Notes: generated by a model from the letters alone, not told the origin. A stretch of 64,000 nucleotides of DNA from Actinomycetota bacterium (GCA_020161015.1 JAIUOT010000056.1:124001-188000); one strand, 5' to 3'; numbered from the stretch's first letter, positions 51,823 through 60,934 are shown. Translations and numbers: made by a program.

Positions 51823-53016
51823 CTACCGGGGCGGCCGGGCCACCGGGACCACGAGGATCGCGAGCGCCGAGACCGCGCCCACGACGAGCAGGGAGTTCAG
51901 CACTCCGAAGTGGTCGCCGAGGAAGCCCAGCAGGGGCGGCCCGGCCAGAAAGGCGGTGTAGCCGAGCGTGGAGACGACGGAGATGCGCATCGGTGCCCGT
52001 GCCGGGTCGTCCGCGGCCGCCGACATCCCGACCGGGAAGCCGAGGCTGGCGCCCACGCCCCAGATCGCACAGCCGACGAACGCCAGCCAGGTGTCGCCGA
52101 ACACCACGAGCAGGCACCCGAGGGTGGCCGCGGTGAACAGCACCCTCAGGACCACCACGCGGCCGTAGCGGTCGAGAAGCCGGGTGCCCAGGATCCGTCC
52201 GGCCGTCATGAACGAAAGGAACACGGCCAGGGCGACCACCCCGAGCGCGTTGTCCAGGTCGTGACCGTCGACAAAGGCGACCGCCATCCAGTCGTTGGCC
52301 GTGCCCTCGGCGAACGCGGCGGCGAGCACCATGACCCCGATCAGCAGGGTGCGCGGCTCGAGCCAGGCCGACCCGGCCTGGCGGGCGGCGGTATCCACGG
52401 CCGGTCCGGCGTCGTCGAAGGCGGGCAGGAACTGGCCTGTCCCCCACAGCGCGACGACCACGGTGAGGAGTGCGACCACGCCGAGGTGGGCCACCAGGGG
52501 CACCCGCAGCCACACCAGGCCCGCACCCACCAGGGCGGCCAGCACCGTGCCGCCGCTGAACGCGGCGTGGAACCACGGCATGATCGCCTTGTCCAGCGCC
52601 CGCTCGATGATGGTGCCCTCGAGGTTCTGGGCGACGTCCCACACCCCCGAACCGAGCCCGAGCAGGAACAGGCCCGGCATCACCCAGTACATGCTCGCGT
52701 GGGTCTGGACGGCGATCCCGGCCAGCACGATCCCGGGCGCGAGCAGGGACAGGCCCAGGCGGACCGTCCGCGCCGCCCCGAACCGGTGCGCGATCCGGCC
52801 CGCCACCGGCAGGCCCAGCAGTGAGCCGACCGACACCGACAGCAACAGCACGCTCAGCATGCCGGGGGTCAGGGCCAGCGCCTCCTTCACGTCCGGCACC
52901 CGCGACATCCACGAGGCGAAGGCGAAGCCGTTCACGGCGAACACCGCGAGGTCGCCGTTGCGGGCCGCGATCACCGTGCGGTCGCTGCGGAGGGTGGGGC
53001 TGGTCACGCGTTGCAT
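51823..53016 (-). CDS. MFS transporter (YbjJ/MdfA-like style)
   Basis: 397 residues, 12 helices. VAGRIAHRFGAARTVRLG is the first-loop signature, ILGTRLLDRYGRVVVLRVLF the second-half equivalent, and GLGSGVWDVAQNLEG and IWGVGASLGFPVGMSAAADD are family segments. It resembles the YbjJ-type MFS subgroup. Start ATG 53016 is 17 bases from the divergent DeoR regulator, which likely controls it. Substrate unknown; DeoR-type control suggests a sugar or its derivative. Confidence 0.88.
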   Translation of the reverse strand: MQRVTSPTLRSDRTVIAARNGDLAVFAVNGFAFASWMSRVPDVKEALALTPGMLSVLLLSVSVGSLLGLPVAGRIAHRFGAARTVRLGLSLLAPGIVLAGIAVQTHASMYWVMPGLFLLGLGSGVWDVAQNLEGTIIERALDKAIMPWFHAAFSGGTVLAALVGAGLVWLRVPLVAHLGVVALLTVVVALWGTGQFLPAFDDAGPAVDTAARQAGSAWLEPRTLLIGVMVLAAAFAEGTANDWMAVAFVDGHDLDNALGVVALAVFLSFMTAGRILGTRLLDRYGRVVVLRVLFTAATLGCLLVVFGDTWLAFVGCAIWGVGASLGFPVGMSAAADDPARAPMRISVVSTLGYTAFLAGPPLLGFLGDHFGVLNSLLVVGAVSALAILVVPVARPPR

Positions 53017-53053
53017 ACCGTGACCGTAGGTGAGTGAATGATCACGTGCAACG
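53009..53053. promoter_or_regulatory. Divergent control region of the MFS and DeoR genes
   Basis: The two starts are only 17 bases apart. A 7-bp inverted pair CGTTGCA (53009-53015) and TGCAACG (53047-53053) spans both start codons and may be a DeoR site; the direct repeat GATCA lies at 53040-53044 and 53053-53057. DNA binding there would affect both genes. Confidence 0.35.
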
Positions 53054-53804
53054 ATCAATTCGCCACAAGTTGATCATCCAGTCGCTCCAGACCGGCGGCC
53101 GGTTGCGGGTCGAGCAGCTGGTGGAGCTGACCGGCTCCTCCGCCGTGACGATCCGGCGCGACCTGGCCCATCTCGAGGCCCACGGAGCGCTCCGCAGGGT
53201 GCCGGGTGGGGCCGCGCGGACGGTGAAACACGGCGAGAGCATCCCGTTCAGCCTCCAGCTCGCGGAGGACCGTGACCTCAAGGCCCGCCTCGCGACGGCG
53301 GCCGCGGCCCTGATCGCCGACTACGAATCCGTGATCATCGACAACGGCACCACCTGCCACGCGGTCGCCCAGGAACTCGCTGGACGCCCGATCACCGCCC
53401 TGTGCCTGTCCCTCCACGCCGCCGTGGTCCTCGGCTCGACCCCCGGCGCCCGCGTGATCGTCCCCGGCGGCCCGGTGGAACCGGACACCCTCGCGTTCCT
53501 GGGCAGCCAGGCGGTGGACGCCGTCCGCAACATGCGCGCCGACGCCCTGGTGCTCGGCACCTGCTCCGCGTCGGCGACGAGGGGACTCACGTCCACCCTG
53601 TACGAGGACGCGCAGATCAAGCAGGCGAGCATCCAGTCCTCCACGCGCCGGATCCTGGTCACCGTGGCGGACAAGCTGAACCGGTCCTCGAACTTCCGCT
53701 TCGGCACTCCCGCGGACCTGACCCACCTGGTGATCACCGACGACGCCCCCGCCGAACTGCTCGACATCTTCCGCGACGACGGGGTCGAGGTCATCCTGGT
53801 GTGA
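53034..53804 (+). CDS. DeoR-family transcriptional regulator
   Basis: 256 residues. N-terminal helix-turn-helix RLRVEQLVELTGSSAVTIRR, then the DeoR C-terminal sensor (IPFSLQLAEDRDLKARLATA, SVIIDNGTTCHAVAQEL, SKLNR-type end as DKLNRSSNFRFG). It binds sugar phosphates in this family. GTG 53034 is used; GTG 53046 is an alternative. It faces the MFS transporter gene, which is its probable target, and ends just before the sugar operon on the other strand (53827), whose regulator is however LacI-type. Confidence 0.88.
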   Translation: MNDHVQRSIRHKLIIQSLQTGGRLRVEQLVELTGSSAVTIRRDLAHLEAHGALRRVPGGAARTVKHGESIPFSLQLAEDRDLKARLATAAAALIADYESVIIDNGTTCHAVAQELAGRPITALCLSLHAAVVLGSTPGARVIVPGGPVEPDTLAFLGSQAVDAVRNMRADALVLGTCSASATRGLTSTLYEDAQIKQASIQSSTRRILVTVADKLNRSSNFRFGTPADLTHLVITDDAPAELLDIFRDDGVEVILV

Positions 53805-53826
53805 CGGTGACCTGCCGGCGTTCCGC

Positions 53827-54216
53827 CTAGAAGGGCACCCCGCAGGTGAGGATCACGTTCGCGTACGGCGTCGCCTCTCCCGAACGGACGAGCAGGCGGG
53901 CCTCGCGCGTGCGCCGCTTGAACTCCTCGTGGTCCACCGTGTCCGGCCGGACGAACAGCGACGAAACCAGGTCGCCCACCCGCGGGTTGCGGTCGAGCGC
54001 CTCACCGGCGATCAGCGCGTGCTCCACCACAAGCTCTGTCGACAGCGCGCGCAGCACCTGCTCGAAGGTGGGTACGCCGAACACGAGCGAGAGGTCGACG
54101 ACCTCCACGCCCGGGGGCCGGGGAAGGCCGCAGTCGGCCACGACCACGGTGTCGGTGTGACCCAGCTGCGACAGCAGCAGGTTGAGCCGGGGGTTCAGGA
54201 TGCCGCCGCGCTTCAT
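53827..54216 (-). CDS. rbsD: D-ribose pyranase
   Basis: 129 residues. RbsD/FucU motifs: MKRGGILNPRLNLLLSQLGH (with the catalytic His), VVVADCGLPRPPGVEVVDLS, and the C-terminal EATPYANVILTCGV. It speeds conversion of pyranose to furanose sugar so that the kinase can act. Last gene of the sugar operon. ATG 54216 overlaps the ribokinase stop (ATGA). Confidence 0.92.
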   Translation of the reverse strand: MKRGGILNPRLNLLLSQLGHTDTVVVADCGLPRPPGVEVVDLSLVFGVPTFEQVLRALSTELVVEHALIAGEALDRNPRVGDLVSSLFVRPDTVDHEEFKRRTREARLLVRSGEATPYANVILTCGVPF

Positions 54217-55118
54217 GCCCGGCCCACCTCCGACGCCCGGGGGTAGGACGACTGCGCCCCGGGCCGCTGCACCGACACCGCAGCGACGTCGGTGGCCCGT
54301 GCGAGGCCGGCGGCCAGCGTCCCACCGGCGGCCAGCTCGACGGCCAGCGCACCCACGAAGGCGTCCCCCGCCCCCGTGGTGTCGACCGCGGTCACGCGCC
54401 GGGCGGCCTGGTGGTGCACGCTCCCGTCCGCCTCGAGGGCGAGGGCGCCGTCGGCACCGAGGGTCAGCACGACGCTCCGGGGGCCGAGCAGCGCCAGCCG
54501 CCGGGCGAGCTGCTCCGGGTCGGCGGTCGAGCCCGGGTCGTCCCCCAGCAGGAGCAGGGCCTCGCTGCGGTTCACGACGAGCGGGTCACAGGCCCGCAGC
54601 ACGGCGGAGGGAGGGACGGCCGCAGGGGCAGCGTTCAGCAGGAACCGGGTGCCCGCGCGGGCGCAGGTGGCCGCGACGCATTCGACCGTGGCCATCGGCA
54701 CCTCGAGCTGCATCACGACCAGGTCGGCGGTCGCCCACCCGGGCTCGCAGGCGGCCACGTGGGCGGGCGTCACCGTGCTGTTGGCGCCCGGTGCCACCAC
54801 GATCGAGTTCTCGCCGTCGGGGGTGACGAAGATCAGGGCGACCCCCGTGGCCGCGTCCGCCGTGCCGAGCCGCGACACGTCGACGCCGGCGTCGGCGAGC
54901 GAGCCGCGCAGCAGGTCGCCGTTCGCGTCCGCGCCGACGGCGCCCACGAACCGGACGTCCCCGCCCAGGAGCCCCGCGGCGACCGCCTGGTTGGCGCCTT
55001 TGCCACCCGGGGTGACGACCAGGTCGGAGCCGAGGATCGTCTCCCCGCCCGCCGGGCGCCGGTCGACCTGGACGACGAGGTCGGCGTTCGCCGAGCCGAT
55101 CACGGCGATGGTGCCCAT
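54213..55118 (-). CDS. rbsK: Ribokinase (PfkB family)
   Basis: 301 residues. VIGSANADLVVQVDRRPAGG at the start, GGKGANQAVAAGLLGG, and the catalytic VDTTGAGDAFVGALAVELAA with the Asp base. Phosphorylates ribose or a related pentose at C5. It sits between the isomerase and RbsD genes, in the ribose-type layout. The presence of an RpiB/LacAB isomerase in the operon means that the substrate may not be ribose itself. Confidence 0.92.
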   Translation of the reverse strand: MGTIAVIGSANADLVVQVDRRPAGGETILGSDLVVTPGGKGANQAVAAGLLGGDVRFVGAVGADANGDLLRGSLADAGVDVSRLGTADAATGVALIFVTPDGENSIVVAPGANSTVTPAHVAACEPGWATADLVVMQLEVPMATVECVAATCARAGTRFLLNAAPAAVPPSAVLRACDPLVVNRSEALLLLGDDPGSTADPEQLARRLALLGPRSVVLTLGADGALALEADGSVHHQAARRVTAVDTTGAGDAFVGALAVELAAGGTLAAGLARATDVAAVSVQRPGAQSSYPRASEVGRA

Positions 55119-55145
55119 GGTCCCCTCCCGGTCCGCAGCGGTGCG

Positions 55146-55709
55146 TCAGTAGGCCAGGCCGCGCGGCTCCGGACCGAGCGGCGCCGAGGCGGGGTTCGGC
55201 ACGCGGAAACCGTTGGACCGGTACGCCTCGTAGTCGAAATTCTCACACTCGTCGTAGCCGATCCAGTGGTACTCGTAGAAGCCGTCCCAGTCCTCGTAGC
55301 CCTCGCCGAGGGAGCTCTCCAGAAACGCGTCCGCCATCGCCTGCGCGAGCCGGGGCGCCGTCCAGAACGCGCCCATCGCCAGCAGGTTGGCGTTGTTCGC
55401 GGTGGCCGCCCGCTTGGCGGACGGGAGCGTCTCGGCCACGGCGGCGTGCACGTGGGGGCACTTGCTCGCCGCGATGTGGATGCCCATGCCGGTGCCGCAG
55501 AAGGCCAGCGCCTTCTCGAACTCGCCTTCGGAGATCTTCGAGCCCACCAGGAAGCCGACCCGGTGGTACATGTCGCAGTCCTCGAGGGTGGGGGTCACGT
55601 CCTCCACGTCCCAGCCCCGCTCGACCAGGTGCTTCTTCACGGCCTCCTTCAACGGGAAGCCCGCGAAGTCAGCCCCCACGACGACATGCCTGTCCTTGAC
55701 CGTCTTCAT
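55146..55709 (-). CDS. RpiB/LacAB-family sugar-phosphate isomerase
   Basis: 187 residues. HVVVGADFAGFPLKEAVKKH, ALAFCGTGMGIHIAASKCPH (catalytic Cys), ANNANLLAMGAFWTAPRLAQ. It interconverts ketose and aldose phosphates. It is about 40 residues longer than RpiB, with an acidic C-terminal extension, as in the larger members found in catabolic operons for unusual tetroses or pentoses. ATG 55709 overlaps the upstream permease stop (ATGA). Sugar specificity is not resolved. Confidence 0.85.
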   Translation of the reverse strand: MKTVKDRHVVVGADFAGFPLKEAVKKHLVERGWDVEDVTPTLEDCDMYHRVGFLVGSKISEGEFEKALAFCGTGMGIHIAASKCPHVHAAVAETLPSAKRAATANNANLLAMGAFWTAPRLAQAMADAFLESSLGEGYEDWDGFYEYHWIGYDECENFDYEAYRSNGFRVPNPASAPLGPEPRGLAY

Positions 55710-56764
55710 TTCGTTTGTCCTTGTCCCTTCGAGGTTCGGTGTGATGAGCGCCTTCCGGAGAGGTGGTTGGCGGTGATGACGGCGAGGAGCACCCCGCCCC
55801 AGATGAGGGGCCGGTAGAAGTTGCTGATGTTCGGGAACATGTTCAGGCCCGAGGAGAGGATCTGCAGGATCAGGATCGCCAGGACGACGCCGAGCAGGCG
55901 ACCGTTGCCGCCGTTGGGGTTCACCCCGCCGAGCACGACGATCAGCACCGCCAGCAGCGTGTAGGTCGACCCGTAGTCGGCCTTGGCGGAGTTGTAGTTG
56001 GCGAGCATCACCAGGCCGGCCAGCGAGGCGTACAGGCCAGACAGCGTGTAGGTGCGCACCAGCAGGCTCGTGGTGTTGAGCCCGCTGAACCGGGCGGCGG
56101 TCGCGTTCGTCCCCAGCATGTAGATCTTCGTCCCGAAGGCCGTCCGCGTCATCAGGAGCCAGATCAGGACGGTGGCCACGGCGAACACGATCAACGGCAC
56201 CGGGATGAGCCCGAACAGCTTGCCGGCGAACACCTCCCCGTACAGCGCGGGCAGGCCGCTCTTCGGCTTGCCACCGGTGATCAGGATCGCGATGCCGGTG
56301 AACAGCTCGAAGGTGCCCAGGGTGGCCAGGATCGGCGGGATCCGCACCTTGGCCACGAGGAACCCGTTGAGCGCGCCGGCGGCGGCACCGGTGGCGAGGG
56401 CCAGGCAGATGGCCACCGCGATGGCGCCGGTCGCGGTCGCGGGGTCGGCTCCGCGCGGGGCCATGCCGAGCATCACCACCGCCGCACCGATCGCCGCCAT
56501 GTTCGCCACGCCGACCACCGACAGGTCGATCCCCGCGGTGATCATCGTGAGCATCACCCCGAGCGCCATAAGGCCGAATTCAGGGAACTGGATCGCCATC
56601 GACTGCCAGGTGAGCAGGTTGAAGAAGCCCTCGGTCTTGACGATCGCGAAGAAGCCGACCAGCACGGCGAGCATGACCAGCAGGCGGGTGAGGTGGGTGT
56701 CCCGCGAGAGGGCCCGCAGGGAGCCCGATCGTGACAGGAGTGTCTGCACGGCAGCGCCTTTCAT
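55706..56764 (-). CDS. Sugar ABC transporter permease (RbsC-like)
   Basis: 352 residues, about ten helices, RbsC family: ITAGIDLSVVGVANMAAIGA and VVLGGVNPNGGNGRLLGVVL (the EAA-like GG.N..GG.G.L.G motif). The N-terminal 30 residues carry a short Arg-rich start. One of two permeases in this operon, probably a heterodimer. ATG 56764 overlaps the first permease stop (ATGA). Confidence 0.9.
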   Translation of the reverse strand: MKGAAVQTLLSRSGSLRALSRDTHLTRLLVMLAVLVGFFAIVKTEGFFNLLTWQSMAIQFPEFGLMALGVMLTMITAGIDLSVVGVANMAAIGAAVVMLGMAPRGADPATATGAIAVAICLALATGAAAGALNGFLVAKVRIPPILATLGTFELFTGIAILITGGKPKSGLPALYGEVFAGKLFGLIPVPLIVFAVATVLIWLLMTRTAFGTKIYMLGTNATAARFSGLNTTSLLVRTYTLSGLYASLAGLVMLANYNSAKADYGSTYTLLAVLIVVLGGVNPNGGNGRLLGVVLAILILQILSSGLNMFPNISNFYRPLIWGGVLLAVITANHLSGRRSSHRTSKGQGQTK

Positions 56765-57774
56765 CGCAGGACCGCACGGAGCCCGTTGCCGGACCGCGCG
56801 ATCTGTAGGGCCGAGATCCCGGTGCCGACGATGATCAGCAGGCCGAGGGAGAACTGCTGCCAGAACGTCGGGATACCGAGCAGGATCATGCTGTTCTGCA
56901 CGATGACGATCAGCAGGGTGCCGAGCATGACGCCGGTGAGGGAGCCGGTACCGCCGGTGATGGCCGTGCCGCCGAGGACCACGGCGGCGATGACCATCAT
57001 CTCCATGCCGAGCAGGTTCGTCGGGTGCATCTGGCCCATCCCGCAGGTGCGGATCAGGCCGGCCACCGCGGCGATCACGCCGACGATCACGTAGAGCCAG
57101 AACTTGGTGCGGCGGACGTTGAAGCCGGCCCGCGAGGCCGCGCTCTCGTCCCCGCCGATCGCGAAGATCCCGCGTCCGAACATCGTGAAGCGCAGGAGGA
57201 AGAAGACGATCGCCGCGACGACGACCAGGATCAGGAACGACACGGGCATGCTCGACGTGAGCCCCGACACCGGGTTGGTCGCGACGAACAGCGAACTGCG
57301 TCCGAACTCGGCCATCGCGGGCGGGATCTTCGCGATCTGCACCGAGCTGAGCGCGCCCTGCATGACCCCGGAGAAGACGTTGGCCGTGCCGAGCGTGATG
57401 ATCAGGGACGGCACCGCCAGCCGCGAGGTGAACAGGCCGTTGAACGCGCCCAGGAGCGCACCGAGCCCGATGACCATCGCGAACGGGAGCAGGATCCCGC
57501 CCTCGTAGTGGGAGTCGACGAGGAACCGGGTGACGGCGTACACCGCGAGGGAGGCCAGGGCGGGGAAGGAGACGTCGATGCCACCGGAGACGATCACCAG
57601 GAAGGCGCCGATCGCGAACAGTCCCGGGACCACCATGGCGTTGGCGAGGTCGACAAGGTTGTTGGCCGTGAAGAACTGGCCGCTGCGCACCTGGATGAGC
57701 AGGCAGACCGCCACGATGACGAGGAAGACGTAGAACTCGTTGGCCCGGATGACCTTCTGGAAGAGGGCGCTCAT
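56761..57774 (-). CDS. Sugar ABC transporter permease (RbsC-like)
   Basis: 337 residues, about ten helices. IVSGGIDVSFPALASLAVYA is the typical RbsC/AraH second helix, and VVLGGTAITGGTGSLTGVML is the coupling loop. Partners with the following permease and the ATPase. ATG 57774 is one base from the ATPase stop at 57776, so these are tightly linked. Confidence 0.9.
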   Translation of the reverse strand: MSALFQKVIRANEFYVFLVIVAVCLLIQVRSGQFFTANNLVDLANAMVVPGLFAIGAFLVIVSGGIDVSFPALASLAVYAVTRFLVDSHYEGGILLPFAMVIGLGALLGAFNGLFTSRLAVPSLIITLGTANVFSGVMQGALSSVQIAKIPPAMAEFGRSSLFVATNPVSGLTSSMPVSFLILVVVAAIVFFLLRFTMFGRGIFAIGGDESAASRAGFNVRRTKFWLYVIVGVIAAVAGLIRTCGMGQMHPTNLLGMEMMVIAAVVLGGTAITGGTGSLTGVMLGTLLIVIVQNSMILLGIPTFWQQFSLGLLIIVGTGISALQIARSGNGLRAVLR

Positions 57775-57775
57775 C

Positions 57776-59284
57776 TCAGTGCTTTCCTTCCTGGTCGGAC
57801 TCGCCGGTCATGAGCGCGGCCAGCTGCCGCTCGGTGACGGTGCCGGGGTCGATCTCGTCGGTGATCCGGCCCGCCTTCATGAGCAGGACGCGGTTGCAGT
57901 TCTGGATCACTTCCGGGATGTCGTCGGAGATGATGATCACGGCCATCCCGGAGCCGGCGAGTTCCCGGAGGATCTCGTGGATGTCGTGCTTGGAGCCGAT
58001 GTCGACGCCCACGGTGGGCCCGTTGAGGATGAGGACGTCGGGCCGGGTGGCCAGCCACTTGGCGAGCACGATCCGTTGCTGGTTGCCGCCGGACAGGGTG
58101 TTGGCGGCGTTCTCCGGATCGGGGGTGGCGATCTTCAGGTCGCGCACCCACTCGGCCGCCGACGCGGTCTTGCGCTCACGGTCGAGGAGCCCGCGCGTGA
58201 CCAGCTGGTCGATCTGGGCGATCACGATGTTGTCGCCGATCGACCGCTCCAGGAACAGGCCCTCGGTGAGCCGGTCCTCCGGGACGTAGCCGATGCCGCC
58301 GGCGATGGCGGCCCGGATGCCGCTGAAGCGCACCGGGCTGCCCTTCACCAGCAGCTCGCCGGCGTCCGGACGGTAGGCCCCGAACAGCGTCATCGCCAGC
58401 TCGGTCCTTCCCGACCCCAGCAGCCCGGTGATGCCGAGGATCTCGCCCGGGCGGAGGCTGAAGCTCACGTCGGAGAAGGCACCGGTGACGGTCAGCGCCC
58501 GTGCTTCCAGCGCGGGCTCGGGGGGCAGTTCGCCGACCTGGAAGTGCGCGTCCTCGAAGTCCCGTCCGGTCATGTACTGGGTGAAGGTCCTGCGGTTGAG
58601 CTCCTCGGGCAGGCAGGTGGCCACGGCCCGTCCGTTGCGGATGATCGTGAAGCGCTCGCTGATCTCGAAGACCTCCTCCAGCTTGTGGCTGACGAAGAGG
58701 ATGGCGATGCCGCGCGCCTTCAGGTCGAGGATGATCCGGAACAGCGCGTCGACCTCCTTCTTGGTCAGCGCCGTCGTCGGCTCGTCCATGATGATCAGCT
58801 TCGCGTCGCTCATCAGTGCCCGGCTGATCGCGACCAGCTGCTTGTCCGCGACCGAGAGCTTGCCGACCAGCTGGTCGAGGTCGACGGAGAAGTCGATCTT
58901 CGCCACCGCCTCCTCGGCGATGCGCCGGAAGCGGCGCCAGTTCACCAGCTTCCGCTTGCTGGCCAGCTCGGTGTTGAGGGCGAGGTTCTCCATCACGGTG
59001 AGGTTGGGGAAGACGGAGAAGTCCTGGTAGATCACCTGGACGCCGGCGGCGATCGCCTCGACGGGCGTGAGTCGCTTGTGGACGACACCGCCGATCTCGA
59101 TCGTGCCCTCGTCGGGGTCGTGGACCCCGGAGATGACCTTGATCAGGGTCGACTTGCCACTGCCGTTCTCACCGGCCAGGCAGTGGATCTCGCCGGGCCG
59201 GATCTCGAGGTTGATGTCGCTGAGTGCCTGGACGCCAGCGAAGGACTTGCTCACCCCGCGGACGGCGAGGACGCATTCAGACAT
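57776..59284 (-). CDS. Sugar ABC transporter ATP-binding protein (RbsA/MglA-like)
   Basis: 502 residues, two ABC domains. First: Walker A GENGSGKST, signature LSVADKQLVAISRAL, Walker B LIIMDEPTTAL. Second: Walker A-like GLLGSGRTELAMTL, signature LSGGNQQRIVLAKWL, Walker B VLILNGPTVGVDIGSK, where Glu and Asp are replaced by Asn-Gly, normal for the degenerate second half of this group. It powers sugar uptake with the two permeases. ATG 59284, separated by 119 bases from the binding-protein stop. Confidence 0.93.
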   Translation of the reverse strand: MSECVLAVRGVSKSFAGVQALSDINLEIRPGEIHCLAGENGSGKSTLIKVISGVHDPDEGTIEIGGVVHKRLTPVEAIAAGVQVIYQDFSVFPNLTVMENLALNTELASKRKLVNWRRFRRIAEEAVAKIDFSVDLDQLVGKLSVADKQLVAISRALMSDAKLIIMDEPTTALTKKEVDALFRIILDLKARGIAILFVSHKLEEVFEISERFTIIRNGRAVATCLPEELNRRTFTQYMTGRDFEDAHFQVGELPPEPALEARALTVTGAFSDVSFSLRPGEILGITGLLGSGRTELAMTLFGAYRPDAGELLVKGSPVRFSGIRAAIAGGIGYVPEDRLTEGLFLERSIGDNIVIAQIDQLVTRGLLDRERKTASAAEWVRDLKIATPDPENAANTLSGGNQQRIVLAKWLATRPDVLILNGPTVGVDIGSKHDIHEILRELAGSGMAVIIISDDIPEVIQNCNRVLLMKAGRITDEIDPGTVTERQLAALMTGESDQEGKH

Positions 59285-59359
59285 GGGTTTCCTTGAAGGT
59301 GGTGCAGCCGGTGAGGGGCGGCGGCAGGACGCCGCCGTCCCTCTCCGGTCCAGGGGGGC

Positions 59360-59395
59360 GGTGGGGGCCGGACATGGTGCCGTCCGGCCCCCACC
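59360..59395 (-). other. Strong intercistronic hairpin after the binding-protein gene
   Basis: Perfect 14-bp stem (59382-59395 with 59360-59373, 8-base loop), placed 8 bases after the binding-protein stop. No T-run follows. Hairpins at this place commonly protect the 3' end of the abundant binding-protein mRNA and lower downstream expression. Confidence 0.6.
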
Positions 59396-59403
59396 GGATC
59401 ACG

Positions 59404-60447
59404 TCAGAAGCCGAAGCTGTCGACGTTGTCCTTGTTGATCACGATCCAGCCGTTGCCCTCGAGCACCTTGTTGCTGCCCTCGGCGAACTTCATCTCGGTG
59501 TACCCCTCGACGCCCAGGTCGACGGTGCCCTCGATCTTGTCGCCGTCGAGGATCTTCTTGGCCAGGGACGCCATCGCGTAGCCGGCCTTGGCGGGATCCC
59601 ACAGGGTGAGGGCGGAGACCGAACCGTTCACCAGGATCTCCTTGTTGGCCGCCGGCATGCCGGTGCCGCTGGTGCAGACCTTGCCCTTGAGGCCGAGCTC
59701 GTCGATCGCGCGGGCGACGCCGGGAGCGTCGAAGGAGGAGGTGCCCATGATGCCCTTGAGGTTCGGGTACTTCTTCAGCAGCTCCTTGGCCGTCTGGTAC
59801 GCCTGCTCGCCGTCATCCTGCGACTCCACCCGCGGCTCCTCCGCGAGGAGGGTCATGTTCGGGTAGGCCTCCTTCTGGTGCGCGACACCGCCGTCGGCCC
59901 ACTCGTTGTGGGAGGCGTTGGTGACGTGGCCCACCATCGTGGTGTACACGCCCTCCTTGCCCATGCACTCGGCGAGGTTGTCCATGATGAACGCGCCGTA
60001 GGCGGAGTTGTTGAAGGCCTCGATGTCGTACATCGTGTTCTGCTGCGAGGCGCCCTCGTGGGTGACGACGACGATGCCGGCGTCCATGGCCTGCTTCAGG
60101 ACGGTCTCGAGGGCGCCCGGATCGACCGGGACGACCGCGATCGCGTCCACCTTCTGCGCGATGAGGTCCTGGATGACCTGCGCCTGCATGGTGGCGTCGG
60201 TCTCCGAGGGGCCCTTCTGGTAGACGTTCAGGCCGGTGTCGGACGCGAACTGCTTCACGCCGGTCTCCATGCGCACGAACCACGGGTTCGTCGCGTCCTT
60301 CGGAACGACCGCGATGGTGTAGTTCTTGTCCTTGGCCGACTCGCTCGGGCCCGCGCTCGGTGCGGTGCCGCTGCTGCAGGCAGACAGCGTGAGACCGAGT
60401 GCGAGGGCCAGGCTGGCGGCCCCGGCGGTAAAGCGCCTTTGCTTCAT
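59404..60447 (-). CDS. Sugar ABC transporter substrate-binding lipoprotein (LsrB/RhaS-like)
   Basis: 347 residues. Lipoprotein signal (LALALGLTLSAC, Cys24), then the type I periplasmic-binding fold: NYTIAVVPKDATNPWFVRME, VDAIAVVPVDPGALETVLKQ, AGIVVVTHEGASQ, LKGIMGTSSFDAPGVARAID, VCTSGTGMPAANKEILVNGS. It resembles the rhamnose/autoinducer-2 binding group. Captures a sugar outside the membrane. It is the second gene, 51 bases after the ASRT-family gene, and leaves a strong hairpin behind it. Confidence 0.9.
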   Translation of the reverse strand: MKQRRFTAGAASLALALGLTLSACSSGTAPSAGPSESAKDKNYTIAVVPKDATNPWFVRMETGVKQFASDTGLNVYQKGPSETDATMQAQVIQDLIAQKVDAIAVVPVDPGALETVLKQAMDAGIVVVTHEGASQQNTMYDIEAFNNSAYGAFIMDNLAECMGKEGVYTTMVGHVTNASHNEWADGGVAHQKEAYPNMTLLAEEPRVESQDDGEQAYQTAKELLKKYPNLKGIMGTSSFDAPGVARAIDELGLKGKVCTSGTGMPAANKEILVNGSVSALTLWDPAKAGYAMASLAKKILDGDKIEGTVDLGVEGYTEMKFAEGSNKVLEGNGWIVINKDNVDSFGF

Positions 60448-60498
60448 TGCATCCTCCTTGTTTGGCGTCCTTCGATAGCTGCCGGCGACGTGCCGGTG

Positions 60499-60909
60499 TC
60501 AGCCCTGAAGCGTGTGGTGTGGTGCGCCGTCCAGCAGCGCGGTCATCAGCGAGTAGGCGGGCTGGGCCGTGTCGAGGCGGCTGTACTGCAGCTGCAGCGC
60601 GCTGGTGGACGCGATCTCCAGCCCGTAGGGGACGCCGCGTTCGAGCCGAAGTCCCCCGAGGGCGTCCGGCACGTCGGTGCGCAGGTGCACGGCGCGACGA
60701 CCGGCGATCGTGATCGGCCCGGATTGCGCGGGCTCGCGGTCGGCGAAATAGGCGGTGACGGTGAAGACGGCCGGCTCCGGCCCGGCGTTGAGCACGCAGA
60801 TCGACTCGTGGGAGACCTCGGGATCGGTGCTCCTGGGCGGGATGTAGGCGTCCGGCACGAACCAGCGCCGGACGGCGCGGGCGGTGGGGACAGCTGAGGT
60901 GTCCGACAT
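60499..60909 (-). CDS. ASRT-family (Anabaena sensory rhodopsin transducer) protein
   Basis: 136 residues. VSHESICVLNAGPEPAVFTV, TAYFADREPAQSGPITIAGR and LQLQYSRLDTAQPAYSLMTA match the ASRT beta-sandwich, whose founding member binds the Anabaena sensory rhodopsin. No rhodopsin gene is present here. The family has been proposed to be a small-molecule (probably carbohydrate) binding domain. It is the first gene behind the two LacI operators, so it is probably co-induced with sugar uptake. Its role may be regulation or sensing. ATG 60909 with GGAGAG just upstream. Confidence 0.8.
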   Translation of the reverse strand: MSDTSAVPTARAVRRWFVPDAYIPPRSTDPEVSHESICVLNAGPEPAVFTVTAYFADREPAQSGPITIAGRRAVHLRTDVPDALGGLRLERGVPYGLEIASTSALQLQYSRLDTAQPAYSLMTALLDGAPHHTLQG

Positions 60910-60934
60910 GGGCTCTCCAAGCGACGATGCTCTT

